From the NCBI GenBank assembly GCA_017472305.1, contig JAFUQP010000037.1, positions 43,410 to 107,409 on the forward strand: a stretch of 64,000 nt of DNA, read 5' to 3'. Numbering within the stretch: position 1 is the first letter of the stretch; every line of letters starts with the position of its first letter. Made by a program: the position numbers and the translations under genes. Below the pieces are notes generated by a model. The model saw only the letters and a program-made list of their open reading frames with translations, searched no databases and was not told where the DNA came from. Source of the stretch: Clostridia bacterium. Lineage in GTDB: Bacteria > Bacillota > Clostridia > Oscillospirales > CAG-272. Of this stretch, positions 37,415 to 45,427 are shown one piece after another.

Positions 37415-37620
37415 GGCTGTGCCTTTACTCTGTAATTAAGATTTGCCCCCGAAAGAGCCGATATAGCCCGAAAGTAGTCTATATTCGATATCTCCAGCGC
37501 GTGAGAGCAGCCCCCCTCGGTATCTATTTTCCTTTTTACAGAGGAAACACCGACGCCCGAAAGCACTCTTACAGCTCGCGAAAGACAGGTCGGACTGTCA
37601 AGAATTAACAGTGTTTTCAA
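37411..37620 (-). CDS. DUF3343 protein, putative Se/S carrier
   Basis: 69 residues from a TTG start with AAGGAG 5 bases upstream. The small alpha/beta protein (MKTLLILDSPTCLSRAVRVL, EGGCSHALEI) has cysteines at positions ~12 and ~38 that could carry persulfide or selenide. DUF3343 proteins sit next to EF2568-type desulfurases and have been proposed as sulfur or selenium carriers. No selD, yqeB/yqeC or molybdenum hydroxylase genes are visible nearby. Confidence 0.75.
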   Translation of the reverse strand: MKTLLILDSPTCLSRAVRVLSGVGVSSVKRKIDTEGGCSHALEISNIDYFRAISALSGANLNYRVKAQP

Positions 37621-37743
37621 GCTTGCTCCTTTCGAGGCGGCAATATATGAGTTCGGTAAAGCTTATATGTGCCTCTCTCTATGCCGCCTACTTATATTTT
37701 ATGATATAAATATTTAAAAAGTTAAAAAAAGCCTAAAAAATGC

Positions 37744-37772
37744 TGGACATTTTGTTTTTGTTATGGTATACT
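37744..37772 (+). promoter_or_regulatory. Promoter of the MBL-fold / glnS / comFC group
   Basis: TGGACA, 17 bases, TATACT, about 70 bases before the MBL gene. Confidence 0.6.
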
Positions 37773-37842
37773 ATCTATTATAAGTGGTATTCTTGCATTT
37801 TTAAGAATCCGAAGAAGCCACAGGAAAGCACGGAGATAATTT

Positions 37843-38451
37843 ATGTACGAGATTTACTGTCCCGAGTCTGCATATCCGTTTGCGGCAAACACATACGTCC
37901 TCTCGTCCCAGGGCGAGGCGGTTGTTATCGACCCCACAGTGCCTAAGAGTACAGTCGACAAATACGGGCTGAAAATTAAATACGTTCTTCTGACTCACGG
38001 ACATTTCGACCACTTTCTCGAGCTTGACTCCTATACCGATAACGGTATAGAGCTTCTTGTTTCAGAGGAGTGTAACCGAGCTATCCGCGACGCTGAGCTT
38101 AACTGCTACCGTCGGTTCTTCGGCAGGGAAACGGTCTATTCGGGCGAAGCGACACTTATCGGAGAGGGCGAAACCGTTGAATTTGGCGACACGCAGATTA
38201 CGGCGATTGCAACTCCAGGTCATTCAGCAGGCTCGACCTCGTTTGTGCTGCCTGACGCTGTGATTGTCGGTGACGTCTGCTTTGCGGGCGGCGGTATCGG
38301 AAGATACGACCTGCCGACTGCCGACTATCCCAGCCTTCAGCAGTCTATACAAAGAATTTGCGCGCTCCCGCCCTCATACAAGGTCTACCCGGGGCACGGC
38401 GAGAGCACAACCGTAGAAAAATTAAAGCGCGAGCTAAATATATATTTTTGA
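37843..38451 (+). CDS. MBL-fold metallohydrolase, glyoxalase II-like
   Basis: 202 residues. The zinc motif is THGHFDH, followed by TPGHSAGS, VGDVCFAGGIGR-type sequence and a C-terminal YPGHGEST, the full set of metal ligands (HxHxDH, H, D, H) of hydroxyacylglutathione hydrolase-like enzymes. Likely a thioesterase acting on small thiol esters. GGAGA precedes the ATG at a usable distance. It is 11 bases upstream of glnS. Confidence 0.9.
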   Translation: MYEIYCPESAYPFAANTYVLSSQGEAVVIDPTVPKSTVDKYGLKIKYVLLTHGHFDHFLELDSYTDNGIELLVSEECNRAIRDAELNCYRRFFGRETVYSGEATLIGEGETVEFGDTQITAIATPGHSAGSTSFVLPDAVIVGDVCFAGGGIGRYDLPTADYPSLQQSIQRICALPPSYKVYPGHGESTTVEKLKRELNIYF

Positions 38452-38462
38452 GGACTTTCAAA

Positions 38463-40121
38463 ATGGAAGAAATGAGAAGCAATTTCATACACGACATTAT
38501 AGACGAGGACCTGAAGGACAACCCCTCGCTTAAAATTCATACCCGTTTTCCGCCCGAGCCTAACGGCTATCTTCATATCGGCTCCGCGAAGGCGATATGG
38601 ATTAACGCTATGACCGCAAAGAAGTACGGCGGTCTTTTCAACCTTCGCTATGACGATACCAACCCCTCAAAGGAGGACACCGAGTACGTTGACTCGATTT
38701 ACGAGGACTTAAAGTGGCTTGGCTGTGAGCCGAGCGGCGGTATCTATTACGGCTCGGACTATTTTGAGAGGTGCTACGAGTTTGCGGTAGAGCTTATCAA
38801 GGCAGGGAAGGCGTACGTTTGCGACCTCTCGGCTGACGAGATGCGCGAGTACCGCGGAACTCTTACAGAGCCTGGCCGTGAGAGCCCCTACAGAAACAGG
38901 AGCGTTGAGGAGAACCTTGAGCTATTTGAGAGAATGAAGAGGGGCGAATTCCCCGACGGCGCGAAAACTCTCCGCGCTAAAATTGATATGGCGTCGCCTA
39001 ACATCAATATGCGCGACCCCGCAATCTACAGAATAGTGCATACAAATCACCATAGACAAGGCGACAAGTGGTGCATTTATCCTCTCTACGACTACGCTCA
39101 CCCTATTCAGGACGCGCTCGAGGGTATTACGCATTCGCTTTGCTCGATAGAGTTTGAGAACCACCGTCCGCTTTACGAGTGGGTTATTGACAACCTCGGC
39201 TTTGAGAACAAGCCGAAGCAGAGAGAATTTGCGCGACTTAACGTTACCCACACGGTAATGTCGAAGAGATACCTTCGTAAGCTCGTTGAGGAAGGTCTTG
39301 TTGACGGCTGGGACGACCCGAGAATGCCTACGCTTTCGGGACTTCGCCGCCGCGGCTACACTCCCTCGGCAATCTTTGATTTCGTATCACGTGCAGGTGT
39401 TGCGAAGGCTTACAGCGTAGTTGACTACGAGCTTCTTGAGCACTGCATACGCGAGGAGCTTAACGAAACTGCGGAGCGCAGAATTGCCGTTCTTCACCCG
39501 ATTAAGGTTGTAATCACAAACTACCCCGAGGACAAGGTTGAATACTTCGAGGTTGCGAACAATCCTCAGAAGCCCGAGTGCGGCACAAGGCGCGTACCCT
39601 TCACAAGAGAGGTATATATTGACGCCGACGACTTTGCAGAGGTTCCGCCGCCCAAGTTCTTCAGAATGAAGCCTGGCAGCGAGGTTCGCCTTATGGGCGC
39701 TTATATCGTCAAGTGTAACGAGGTTATAAAGAACTCTGAGGGCTCTCTTGTGGAAATCAGATGTACTGCCGACCTTGAAACGGGCAACGGTATGCCTACC
39801 GACGGCAGAAAGGTGAAGGGAACTATACATTGGCTCTCCTCGTCCTTTGCAAAGGATACCACCGTACGTCTTTATGACTTCCTCTTTGATATTGAGAATA
39901 CCGCCGATATTCCCGAGGACAAGACCTACGACGATTACCTCAACAAGGCATCGGTTACCGAAATTCGCGGCGCGAAGATTGAGGAGGCACTTGCAGAGGC
40001 TCCCGCGGGCGAAAGGTTCCAGTTCGTAAGATGCGGTTATTTCGTTAAGGATACAAAATGCGAGAACGTCTTTAACAGAATAGTCGGTCTTAAAGACAGC
40101 TTCCCGAAGGCGCAGAAATAA
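38463..40121 (+). CDS. glnS: Glutaminyl-tRNA synthetase
   Basis: 552 residues from the ATG at 38463 (GAGGA 8 bases upstream). Class I signatures are FPPEPNGYLHIGSAKA (HIGH) and the VMSKRYLRKLV loop (KMSKS equivalent). The anticodon-binding beta-barrel domains follow and the overall length matches GlnRS. It charges tRNA-Gln directly. Many Firmicutes instead use GluRS plus GatCAB, so direct GlnRS is informative for the lineage, though it occurs in many Clostridia. Confidence 0.96.
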   Translation: MEEMRSNFIHDIIDEDLKDNPSLKIHTRFPPEPNGYLHIGSAKAIWINAMTAKKYGGLFNLRYDDTNPSKEDTEYVDSIYEDLKWLGCEPSGGIYYGSDYFERCYEFAVELIKAGKAYVCDLSADEMREYRGTLTEPGRESPYRNRSVEENLELFERMKRGEFPDGAKTLRAKIDMASPNINMRDPAIYRIVHTNHHRQGDKWCIYPLYDYAHPIQDALEGITHSLCSIEFENHRPLYEWVIDNLGFENKPKQREFARLNVTHTVMSKRYLRKLVEEGLVDGWDDPRMPTLSGLRRRGYTPSAIFDFVSRAGVAKAYSVVDYELLEHCIREELNETAERRIAVLHPIKVVITNYPEDKVEYFEVANNPQKPECGTRRVPFTREVYIDADDFAEVPPPKFFRMKPGSEVRLMGAYIVKCNEVIKNSEGSLVEIRCTADLETGNGMPTDGRKVKGTIHWLSSSFAKDTTVRLYDFLFDIENTADIPEDKTYDDYLNKASVTEIRGAKIEEALAEAPAGERFQFVRCGYFVKDTKCENVFNRIVGLKDSFPKAQK

Positions 40122-40151
40122 GTCGCTACAGCCTCTTTTAGCAGTAAATCA

Positions 40152-40901
40152 ATGAAGGATTTTTTCAAAAGGATTGCTTCTGATATAAAATATTATTTCT
40201 CTGTGCCGAAGTGCACCTCTTGCCGTGAGCCGCTCGATAAGGGCGGCTTACCGTTATGTAGGGAGTGTCACAAGGCTTACGCGAGAACGCTTGACAGGCA
40301 GTGCTCGCTTTGCGGAAGGCGGCTCTCTCTTTGCAGCTGCGCGGGAGAATTCTTAAAAAGCCACGGTATTAGCGGCCACATCAAGCTTTTCAGATACGAT
40401 AACAGGGAAGAAAACAGGGCTGCAAACAGTCTTATTTATTCGGCAAAATCGTCAGCAAGGAAGGACAACATAGACTTTCTCGCAGGCGAGCTTGCTCTCG
40501 CTGTAAAATTTAATCTACAGAAGATAGAGAATGCAGTAATCACTAATATTCCCCGAAGGCCGGGTGCGATAAGAAAATACGGCTTTGACCACGCACAACG
40601 GCTCGCGAGGGCACTTGCTGTTGAGCTTGGCATTGAGTATATTCCGCTACTTAATTCCGCGGCAAAAAGGCAGCAGAAGAAAATGAGCCGCGAGAAGCGT
40701 ATAGAGAACGCAAGCTTCACTCTGACGGATTCCCCCGACCTCACGGGAAAGGTGGTTCTTATAGTTGATGACGTTGTAACCAGCGGCGCTTCAATGTCTG
40801 TTGCGGCAGGGAAAATCAAGACGCTCGGCAAGCGGATTAAAATATACGCGGTGTCGGTTGCGCTTGCCTATAGGGACGAGTTTGATTACGTGTATTTTTA
40901 A
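40152..40901 (+). CDS. comFC: ComF family protein (phosphoribosyltransferase-like)
   Basis: 249 residues. The N-terminus has zinc-ribbon cysteine pairs (CTSC, CREC, CSLC, CSC), the middle is a PRTase fold and the PRPP loop is VVLIVDDVVTSGASM near residue 200. ComFC is part of the natural-competence machinery that handles incoming single-stranded DNA; related proteins occur in species without known competence. It starts 30 bases after glnS and ends before a bidirectional terminator. Confidence 0.9.
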   Translation: MKDFFKRIASDIKYYFSVPKCTSCREPLDKGGLPLCRECHKAYARTLDRQCSLCGRRLSLCSCAGEFLKSHGISGHIKLFRYDNREENRAANSLIYSAKSSARKDNIDFLAGELALAVKFNLQKIENAVITNIPRRPGAIRKYGFDHAQRLARALAVELGIEYIPLLNSAAKRQQKKMSREKRIENASFTLTDSPDLTGKVVLIVDDVVTSGASMSVAAGKIKTLGKRIKIYAVSVALAYRDEFDYVYF

Positions 40902-40944
40902 ATTATCAGCATATAAATCGAAGCAGAATTTCAAAACAAGTAAA

Positions 40945-41004
40945 AAAGCAAGAGCGAAAATCGGGAACATATCCCCGAAAATTTTACTCTTGCTTTCTTT
41001 TTTT
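40945..41004. terminator. Bidirectional terminator between comFC and the AraC gene
   Basis: AAAGCAAGAG / CTCTTGCTTT stem with an internal GGGAACATATCCCC hairpin, T-run on the plus side and A-rich flank on the other. It separates convergent genes. Confidence 0.8.
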
Positions 41005-41054
41005 ATGCGCTTCTAGAGCCTTTGGTTAAGACTCGTCGGCTTTTTTAGGAAACG

Positions 41055-42029
41055 TCAGCTTCTCTTACAGGACTTCTTATACTGCGTGGGAGTCATTCCC
41101 GTGTGCTTTTTAAACAGAGTGGAGAAGTAGTGCGAGTTCGAGAACATAAGCATCTCGGAGATTTCAAAGAAGTTGTACTTCGATTCACGAATAAGCCTTT
41201 TTGCCTCGTTGATTTTCATTTTTGTGAAATAGTCGATTACCGAATATCCGCAGGAGCGAACGAAGCAGCGCGATATGTAGGTTTTTCCAAAGGAAAGCTC
41301 GGCGCTTAATTCGTCCATAGTGAACTTGCCGTATAGCCTCTTTTCCATAAACGCGATAATCTTAAGAACGAACTCGTCGGCGATTATATCCTTCGGGAAG
41401 AACATTTTTCTGTTCGACTCGTAGTAGTGATTTTCTCTGACGATTTCTATGAGCATAAGCTCAAGGCGCAGAAGTATCGACTGCTGACCTGCCCACAGTC
41501 CGTCCTCGGGCTTTAGCTTCAGCCTTCTCATTCTCGGGTTATTGAACGGAAGGTCAAAGGTATTCGACGCCTCGTGAATTATAGCGGCAATGTGCTGCTT
41601 TGTAGACATAGAGGTTTCGATTTTTCTATGCTCGAAGTACTTCATAGCCTCGGAGCCTGAGGAAAAGGCGACTATAAAAATATTCGGCGCAATGCCCTTG
41701 ATTGTCTGAAGCATATGCTTCTCATAGGGCTTGTGGAAGTACATCTCGCCCTGCTTTAAATGGACTATTACGTCGTCGGCAACGACGTTGCACTCGCCTC
41801 TGTCTATATAGACAAGCTCCCAGGGCTCGTGTGCCTCGATACGGTCAACAAAGGAGTCGTCAAACTCAAAGTAGTGTATCGATGTCAAGGAGGTTATGTC
41901 AATGGATTTCTTGATTTTGTAGCCTACTCTCGGCTTTATCCCGTTTTCATCATCGGGACAACCTGATATTTTGGCTTTTAAGCCTATACTCGGCTTGATT
42001 TCGTTTTCGTATTCGGGACAACCTGACAT
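41055..42029 (-). CDS. AraC family transcriptional regulator
   Basis: 324 residues. Residues ~45-150 form a cupin-like ligand domain (HEPWELVYIDRGECNVVADD, GEMYFHKPYEKHML) and the last ~100 residues hold two HTH motifs (MDELSAELSFGKTYISRCF and FFEISEMLMFSNSHYFSTLFKKHTGMTPTQYKK). The first 41 residues are unusual: two head-to-tail copies of a 20-residue segment (SGCPxxENxIKPxxG). The gene is 11 bases downstream of the PEP-utilising enzyme gene, so both are probably one transcript. Effector unknown. Confidence 0.9.
   Translation of the reverse strand: MSGCPEYENEIKPSIGLKAKISGCPDDENGIKPRVGYKIKKSIDITSLTSIHYFEFDDSFVDRIEAHEPWELVYIDRGECNVVADDVIVHLKQGEMYFHKPYEKHMLQTIKGIAPNIFIVAFSSGSEAMKYFEHRKIETSMSTKQHIAAIIHEASNTFDLPFNNPRMRRLKLKPEDGLWAGQQSILLRLELMLIEIVRENHYYESNRKMFFPKDIIADEFVLKIIAFMEKRLYGKFTMDELSAELSFGKTYISRCFVRSCGYSVIDYFTKMKINEAKRLIRESKYNFFEISEMLMFSNSHYFSTLFKKHTGMTPTQYKKSCKRS
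41907..42026 (-). repeat. 60-bp coding tandem duplication at the AraC N-terminus
   Basis: Codons 2-21 and 22-41 encode two copies of a 20-residue segment with 12 identical positions (SGCP..EN.IKP..G.K.K). AraC relatives normally begin near residue 42 of this protein. Confidence 0.8.
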
Positions 42030-42040
42030 TTTGTTTACCT

Positions 42041-44215
42041 TTATTTAGTGTTTTTTTCTAGAATTGTTACCGTACCCTCGTAGGCATCAAGCATTACCGT
42101 GTCGCCGTCGGAGAGAAGGGCGGTTGCGCACCCCACACCTACAATACAGGGGACACAAAGCTCGCGCGCGATAATCGACGCGTGGCAGGAAATTCCACCC
42201 TCGTCGGTGATAAAGCCTGCCGCCTTCGAGAATGCTACCGTGTAGTCGGGTGTAGTCATACTCGCGACCATAATTTCACCAAGCGAAAGCTCGCGAGCAT
42301 CATTTGGTGTGCGAACTATTTTTACCTTTCCCGTCACTCTGCCAAGCGAGGCAGCATCACCGAAAAGCACAGATGAATCCGCAGAGTAAGTGCCCCTCAG
42401 CATTTGGACAAGCTCCTTTGGAGGAAGCCCGAAGCCTACCGTCGAAACACCGTCGCGCCATACCGCAAAATGACCGAGGGCGCGTATCTGAAGACCCGAG
42501 GGCAAATCCCCCTCGCGAAGAAGCGAGGTAAGCTCGCCGTGACCGAGAAGCTCAATTTCATTTTCTTTCAGACCCCGCGCAGCAGAAATAAGCGGGAAGA
42601 GATGCTTCTTTGCGGTGTAATAGAGCTTGTCAGAGCATTCGGCAACCCTCGTTCTGTAGTAAACGAAGCGTGAAAGAAGCCTTGCGTACTCCCTTGCCAC
42701 CCCCGAAAGCCTTTTTTCTTCCGCCTGCCTTCTTTTTATGTTTTCACGGCGGGAATTTTCCTTGCCGTCAAAGTGACTGTCGCTCGTGACAGGGAAGCTT
42801 CCATCTTTAGAATTAATTATTTCGGCATTCAATAAATTCACTCGCTCGATAACCGATTCGGCTGAGCGCTCGTCCTCGGGAAGCAGATAGGAGTATTTTT
42901 TAAGGTATTTCGCAATAAGCCTGCCCGCAGGCTTTCCTTTTGCGCATGTCCTAAGATTTTTTGAGAACAGCTCCGCCTGACCTCTGTAATCGGTGTAGGA
43001 GGGAACGAAGGAGAGCGATAGAAGGTCGCACCCGGGAGCAAGAGAGGAAAGCTTCTTTGCAAGATAGTCGTCGGGGCGCATCATCATAGGAATATAGCTT
43101 TCAAGGTAAATGCTCTCAAAGAACTCGGTAATATCCGAAAGTGCGGCTCTTGAAAGCGAGGAGGGAAGCCTTGAAATAATACGCGAAGCCTTATTAACAC
43201 GGCGGAGAAGCTTTGAAATTCTTCTGTCGAAAAGCCTGTAATCCTTAACCGAAAGCCCCTCGAAAATTTCCTCGGTAATTCCGTCGGAGCGTTCGGAGTA
43301 ATACTCCTCGCCGAATATCAGCGCACCCTCGGTAATCGGTGTCGCAAAGCCGTAGGACTCGAGCTGCTCCTCGGGGAGCGAAGCCTTAATTTGCACCGAG
43401 TGAACGTACCAGGGAAAGTCGCGCGAAACGTACATTGAGTAGCTGCCCTCGGGAAGAGAGTAGCTCGAAAACTCGCTTACGGTAAGGGGGCGCATCTGGA
43501 GAAAATACAGCACTCCCTCGCTGATTGCAAATTCAAAATCGAGGGGAAGCCCAAGCCTTTCCTCAAGCGCCGCGGCAGTGCTTCTTAACTCCTCGAAAAG
43601 CGGATTGTCAAGCCGCTTACACTTTTCTGCCTCGATTTTAGTCGGCTTTTCTGCACCCGAAACCAATTTCTCGCCTGCACCCTCAACATACTCAATAAGA
43701 ACGCTTTCCTTCGACGCGGGAGAAGTGGAGAAGCAAACGCCCGCAAAGTCGGGAGAAATTTGCTTTTGTACTATAACCGAAATTTTGGTGTTCTCGCCTA
43801 TACAGTATGCGCCCTCACCCTTCGGCTTGTATGCTGAGAGCCAGACTCGGCGGATTGCATCGAGAAGCCTGTCCCTTGTGACGGAAAGCACCGTTTCAAA
43901 CTGACCGGCAAAGCTTCTGTCATTGCCGTCCTCGACCTCGGCGCTTGACCTTACGGCATACATCTCACACCCAAGCGCGTCGGCAGAGGTGTAAATCTCG
44001 GAAATGAAGCTCTCGGGAAAGTCAAGACCTTTGATAAGCTCGGCATCGGATAGAGAGAAGCCTTCTTTTCTCGCTTCTCTCAAAAGTCCAATAAAGGAGT
44101 CACTTGTAATAACGAAAAATTCGGGAACGCGCAGCCCCATAGAGAAAAGCTCGTATAGTCCCTTCGCCTTACCGCCTGCCAAGAGGCAGCCCTCGTTATT
44201 CATTTCAATAATCAT
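42041..44215 (-). CDS. PEP/ATP-dependent phosphotransferase-like enzyme (PEP synthase/Rph family)
   Basis: 724 residues. The N-terminal ~300 residues match the pyruvate-phosphate-dikinase ATP-grasp domain (KAKGLYELFSMGLRVPEFF, YAVRSSAEVEDG, SFAGQFETVLSV, YFLQMRPLTV). A ~300-residue helical middle domain follows, then the swivelling phosphohistidine domain with GGISCHASIIARELCVPCIVG (H678). That three-part layout is shared with rifampicin phosphotransferase and PEP synthase-like enzymes; it lacks a PEP/pyruvate-binding barrel. The middle domain, which sets the acceptor, is not recognised. Lysine- and leucine-rich; no membrane segments. Confidence 0.85.
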   Translation of the reverse strand: MIIEMNNEGCLLAGGKAKGLYELFSMGLRVPEFFVITSDSFIGLLREARKEGFSLSDAELIKGLDFPESFISEIYTSADALGCEMYAVRSSAEVEDGNDRSFAGQFETVLSVTRDRLLDAIRRVWLSAYKPKGEGAYCIGENTKISVIVQKQISPDFAGVCFSTSPASKESVLIEYVEGAGEKLVSGAEKPTKIEAEKCKRLDNPLFEELRSTAAALEERLGLPLDFEFAISEGVLYFLQMRPLTVSEFSSYSLPEGSYSMYVSRDFPWYVHSVQIKASLPEEQLESYGFATPITEGALIFGEEYYSERSDGITEEIFEGLSVKDYRLFDRRISKLLRRVNKASRIISRLPSSLSRAALSDITEFFESIYLESYIPMMMRPDDYLAKKLSSLAPGCDLLSLSFVPSYTDYRGQAELFSKNLRTCAKGKPAGRLIAKYLKKYSYLLPEDERSAESVIERVNLLNAEIINSKDGSFPVTSDSHFDGKENSRRENIKRRQAEEKRLSGVAREYARLLSRFVYYRTRVAECSDKLYYTAKKHLFPLISAARGLKENEIELLGHGELTSLLREGDLPSGLQIRALGHFAVWRDGVSTVGFGLPPKELVQMLRGTYSADSSVLFGDAASLGRVTGKVKIVRTPNDARELSLGEIMVASMTTPDYTVAFSKAAGFITDEGGISCHASIIARELCVPCIVGVGCATALLSDGDTVMLDAYEGTVTILEKNTK

Positions 44216-44256
44216 ACAGCTCTCCTTTCCCGATACGGATTAATTTTTATAAGTAG

Positions 44257-44285
44257 AGTATAGCGAATATTTCGGGTTTTGTCAA
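44257..44285 (-). promoter_or_regulatory. Promoter of the PEP-enzyme/AraC operon
   Basis: Minus strand TTGACA, 17 bases, TATACT, about 40 bases before the start; divergent from the TIR operon promoter 80 bases away. Confidence 0.8.
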
Positions 44286-44365
44286 GTGTTTTTCGTCTTT
44301 CGGGCATTTTAGGTGCGCGCTTATGTCATTTGTAAACAAATATTGAAGAAATTCTTTCTTTTCTC

Positions 44366-44394
44366 TTGATTTATTTTGTCATATATTGTATAAT
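44366..44394 (+). promoter_or_regulatory. Promoter of the six-gene TIR operon
   Basis: TTGATT, 17 bases, TATAAT, about 38 bases before the TIR gene start. A near-consensus sigma-A promoter implies the operon is expressed in growing cells rather than silent. Confidence 0.85.
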
Positions 44395-44432
44395 AAAATA
44401 AATATTTATATAATTTTGCAGAAAGGCGAGAG

Positions 44433-45413
44433 ATGCACCTATTTATCAGTCATAAAAATACAGAACGCGATGCGGCTCTCACACGCGAGCTGGTTTCCTT
44501 TTTGGAGGAGCGCGGAGTATTCTGCTGGGTTGATTTCAATAACCTGAGGCTCGGCGACTGGCGCGAGCAGATTGAAAGGGCAAGAAGAACCGCCTCGGCG
44601 TATATCTTCGTTGTCAGCGAGGACCTTCTTCTCGGTGCAGAGGAATGCACAAAGGAGCTTCGCAATATTCTCGAGGGAGGCGGCAAGGACAGACTCATAC
44701 CGTTCTTTGCCGACGATTATTACTTCACTCACCCCGAAATCTCCGATAAATATAACTACGAGCTTGGACCGATAGCCGCAAAGCAGGGAGTTAAGCTCTC
44801 CTCGCTTGGTAAAACCGAGGCGTTCGAGAGAATTTACCTCTATCTTCCGCCCGAGCTTAAGGAGAACAAGGAGAGCCTGTCGGGCTTTGAGTTTGGTGCC
44901 GATATGAGCGCGCTTGTATCCTATACGGGAAACTCTGAGAGCGTTACTGTAATGGGCGTCAGGGCGATAGGCGACAGAGCCTTTCTCGGCTGCGAAACTC
45001 TTCAAAAAATCAAGGTTTGTGACGGTGTTCAGTCGATAGGCAAGCACGCCTTCCGTGACTGTCCACGGCTCGTCTTTGCCGAGGGCGGCGGCGGTCTTAC
45101 CGAATGCTCGGCGACTGTAATTGAGAAAAATTCGAGTGCCGTAAGGCTTACAGACGGAGTTTACTGCTTTCTTACCGCGGCTATCGGCTGCGAGGGAGAG
45201 CCGACTGAGCTAAAAATCCCCGAGGGAGTAAGGGTTATTGCCTCGGGTGCATTCCGCGACTGCTTCTCGCTTCGCAGGGTAACGCTTCCCGAGAGCGTCG
45301 TTTCAATCGGTGCGTCTGCCTTTGACGGCTGTATTAATCTATCTGAAATCAATTTATCCGAAAAAGTTTGTATCGGTAAGTCTGCGTTTGCCGATACCTT
45401 GATTAAATATTAA
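44433..45413 (+). CDS. TIR domain protein with BspA-type leucine-rich repeats
   Basis: 326 residues. Residues 1-~130 are a TIR domain: LFISHKNTERD (first strand and BB-loop side), a DWREQIERA helix, YIFVVSEDLL, and E75 in ECTKEL, which aligns with the catalytic glutamate (WCxxE) of NAD-cleaving TIR proteins. Residues ~165-326 hold five BspA-like LRR_5 units with the pattern IGxxAFxxCxxL (178-190, 200-213, 268-281, 291-304, 313-320). No signal peptide or membrane helix is present, so the protein is cytoplasmic. TIR is probably the effector or signalling part and the repeats a recognition part. First gene of the operon; 14 bases before the next. Confidence 0.88.
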   Translation: MHLFISHKNTERDAALTRELVSFLEERGVFCWVDFNNLRLGDWREQIERARRTASAYIFVVSEDLLLGAEECTKELRNILEGGGKDRLIPFFADDYYFTHPEISDKYNYELGPIAAKQGVKLSSLGKTEAFERIYLYLPPELKENKESLSGFEFGADMSALVSYTGNSESVTVMGVRAIGDRAFLGCETLQKIKVCDGVQSIGKHAFRDCPRLVFAEGGGGLTECSATVIEKNSSAVRLTDGVYCFLTAAIGCEGEPTELKIPEGVRVIASGAFRDCFSLRRVTLPESVVSIGASAFDGCINLSEINLSEKVCIGKSAFADTLIKY

Positions 45414-45427
45414 TTTTGAGGTGACTT

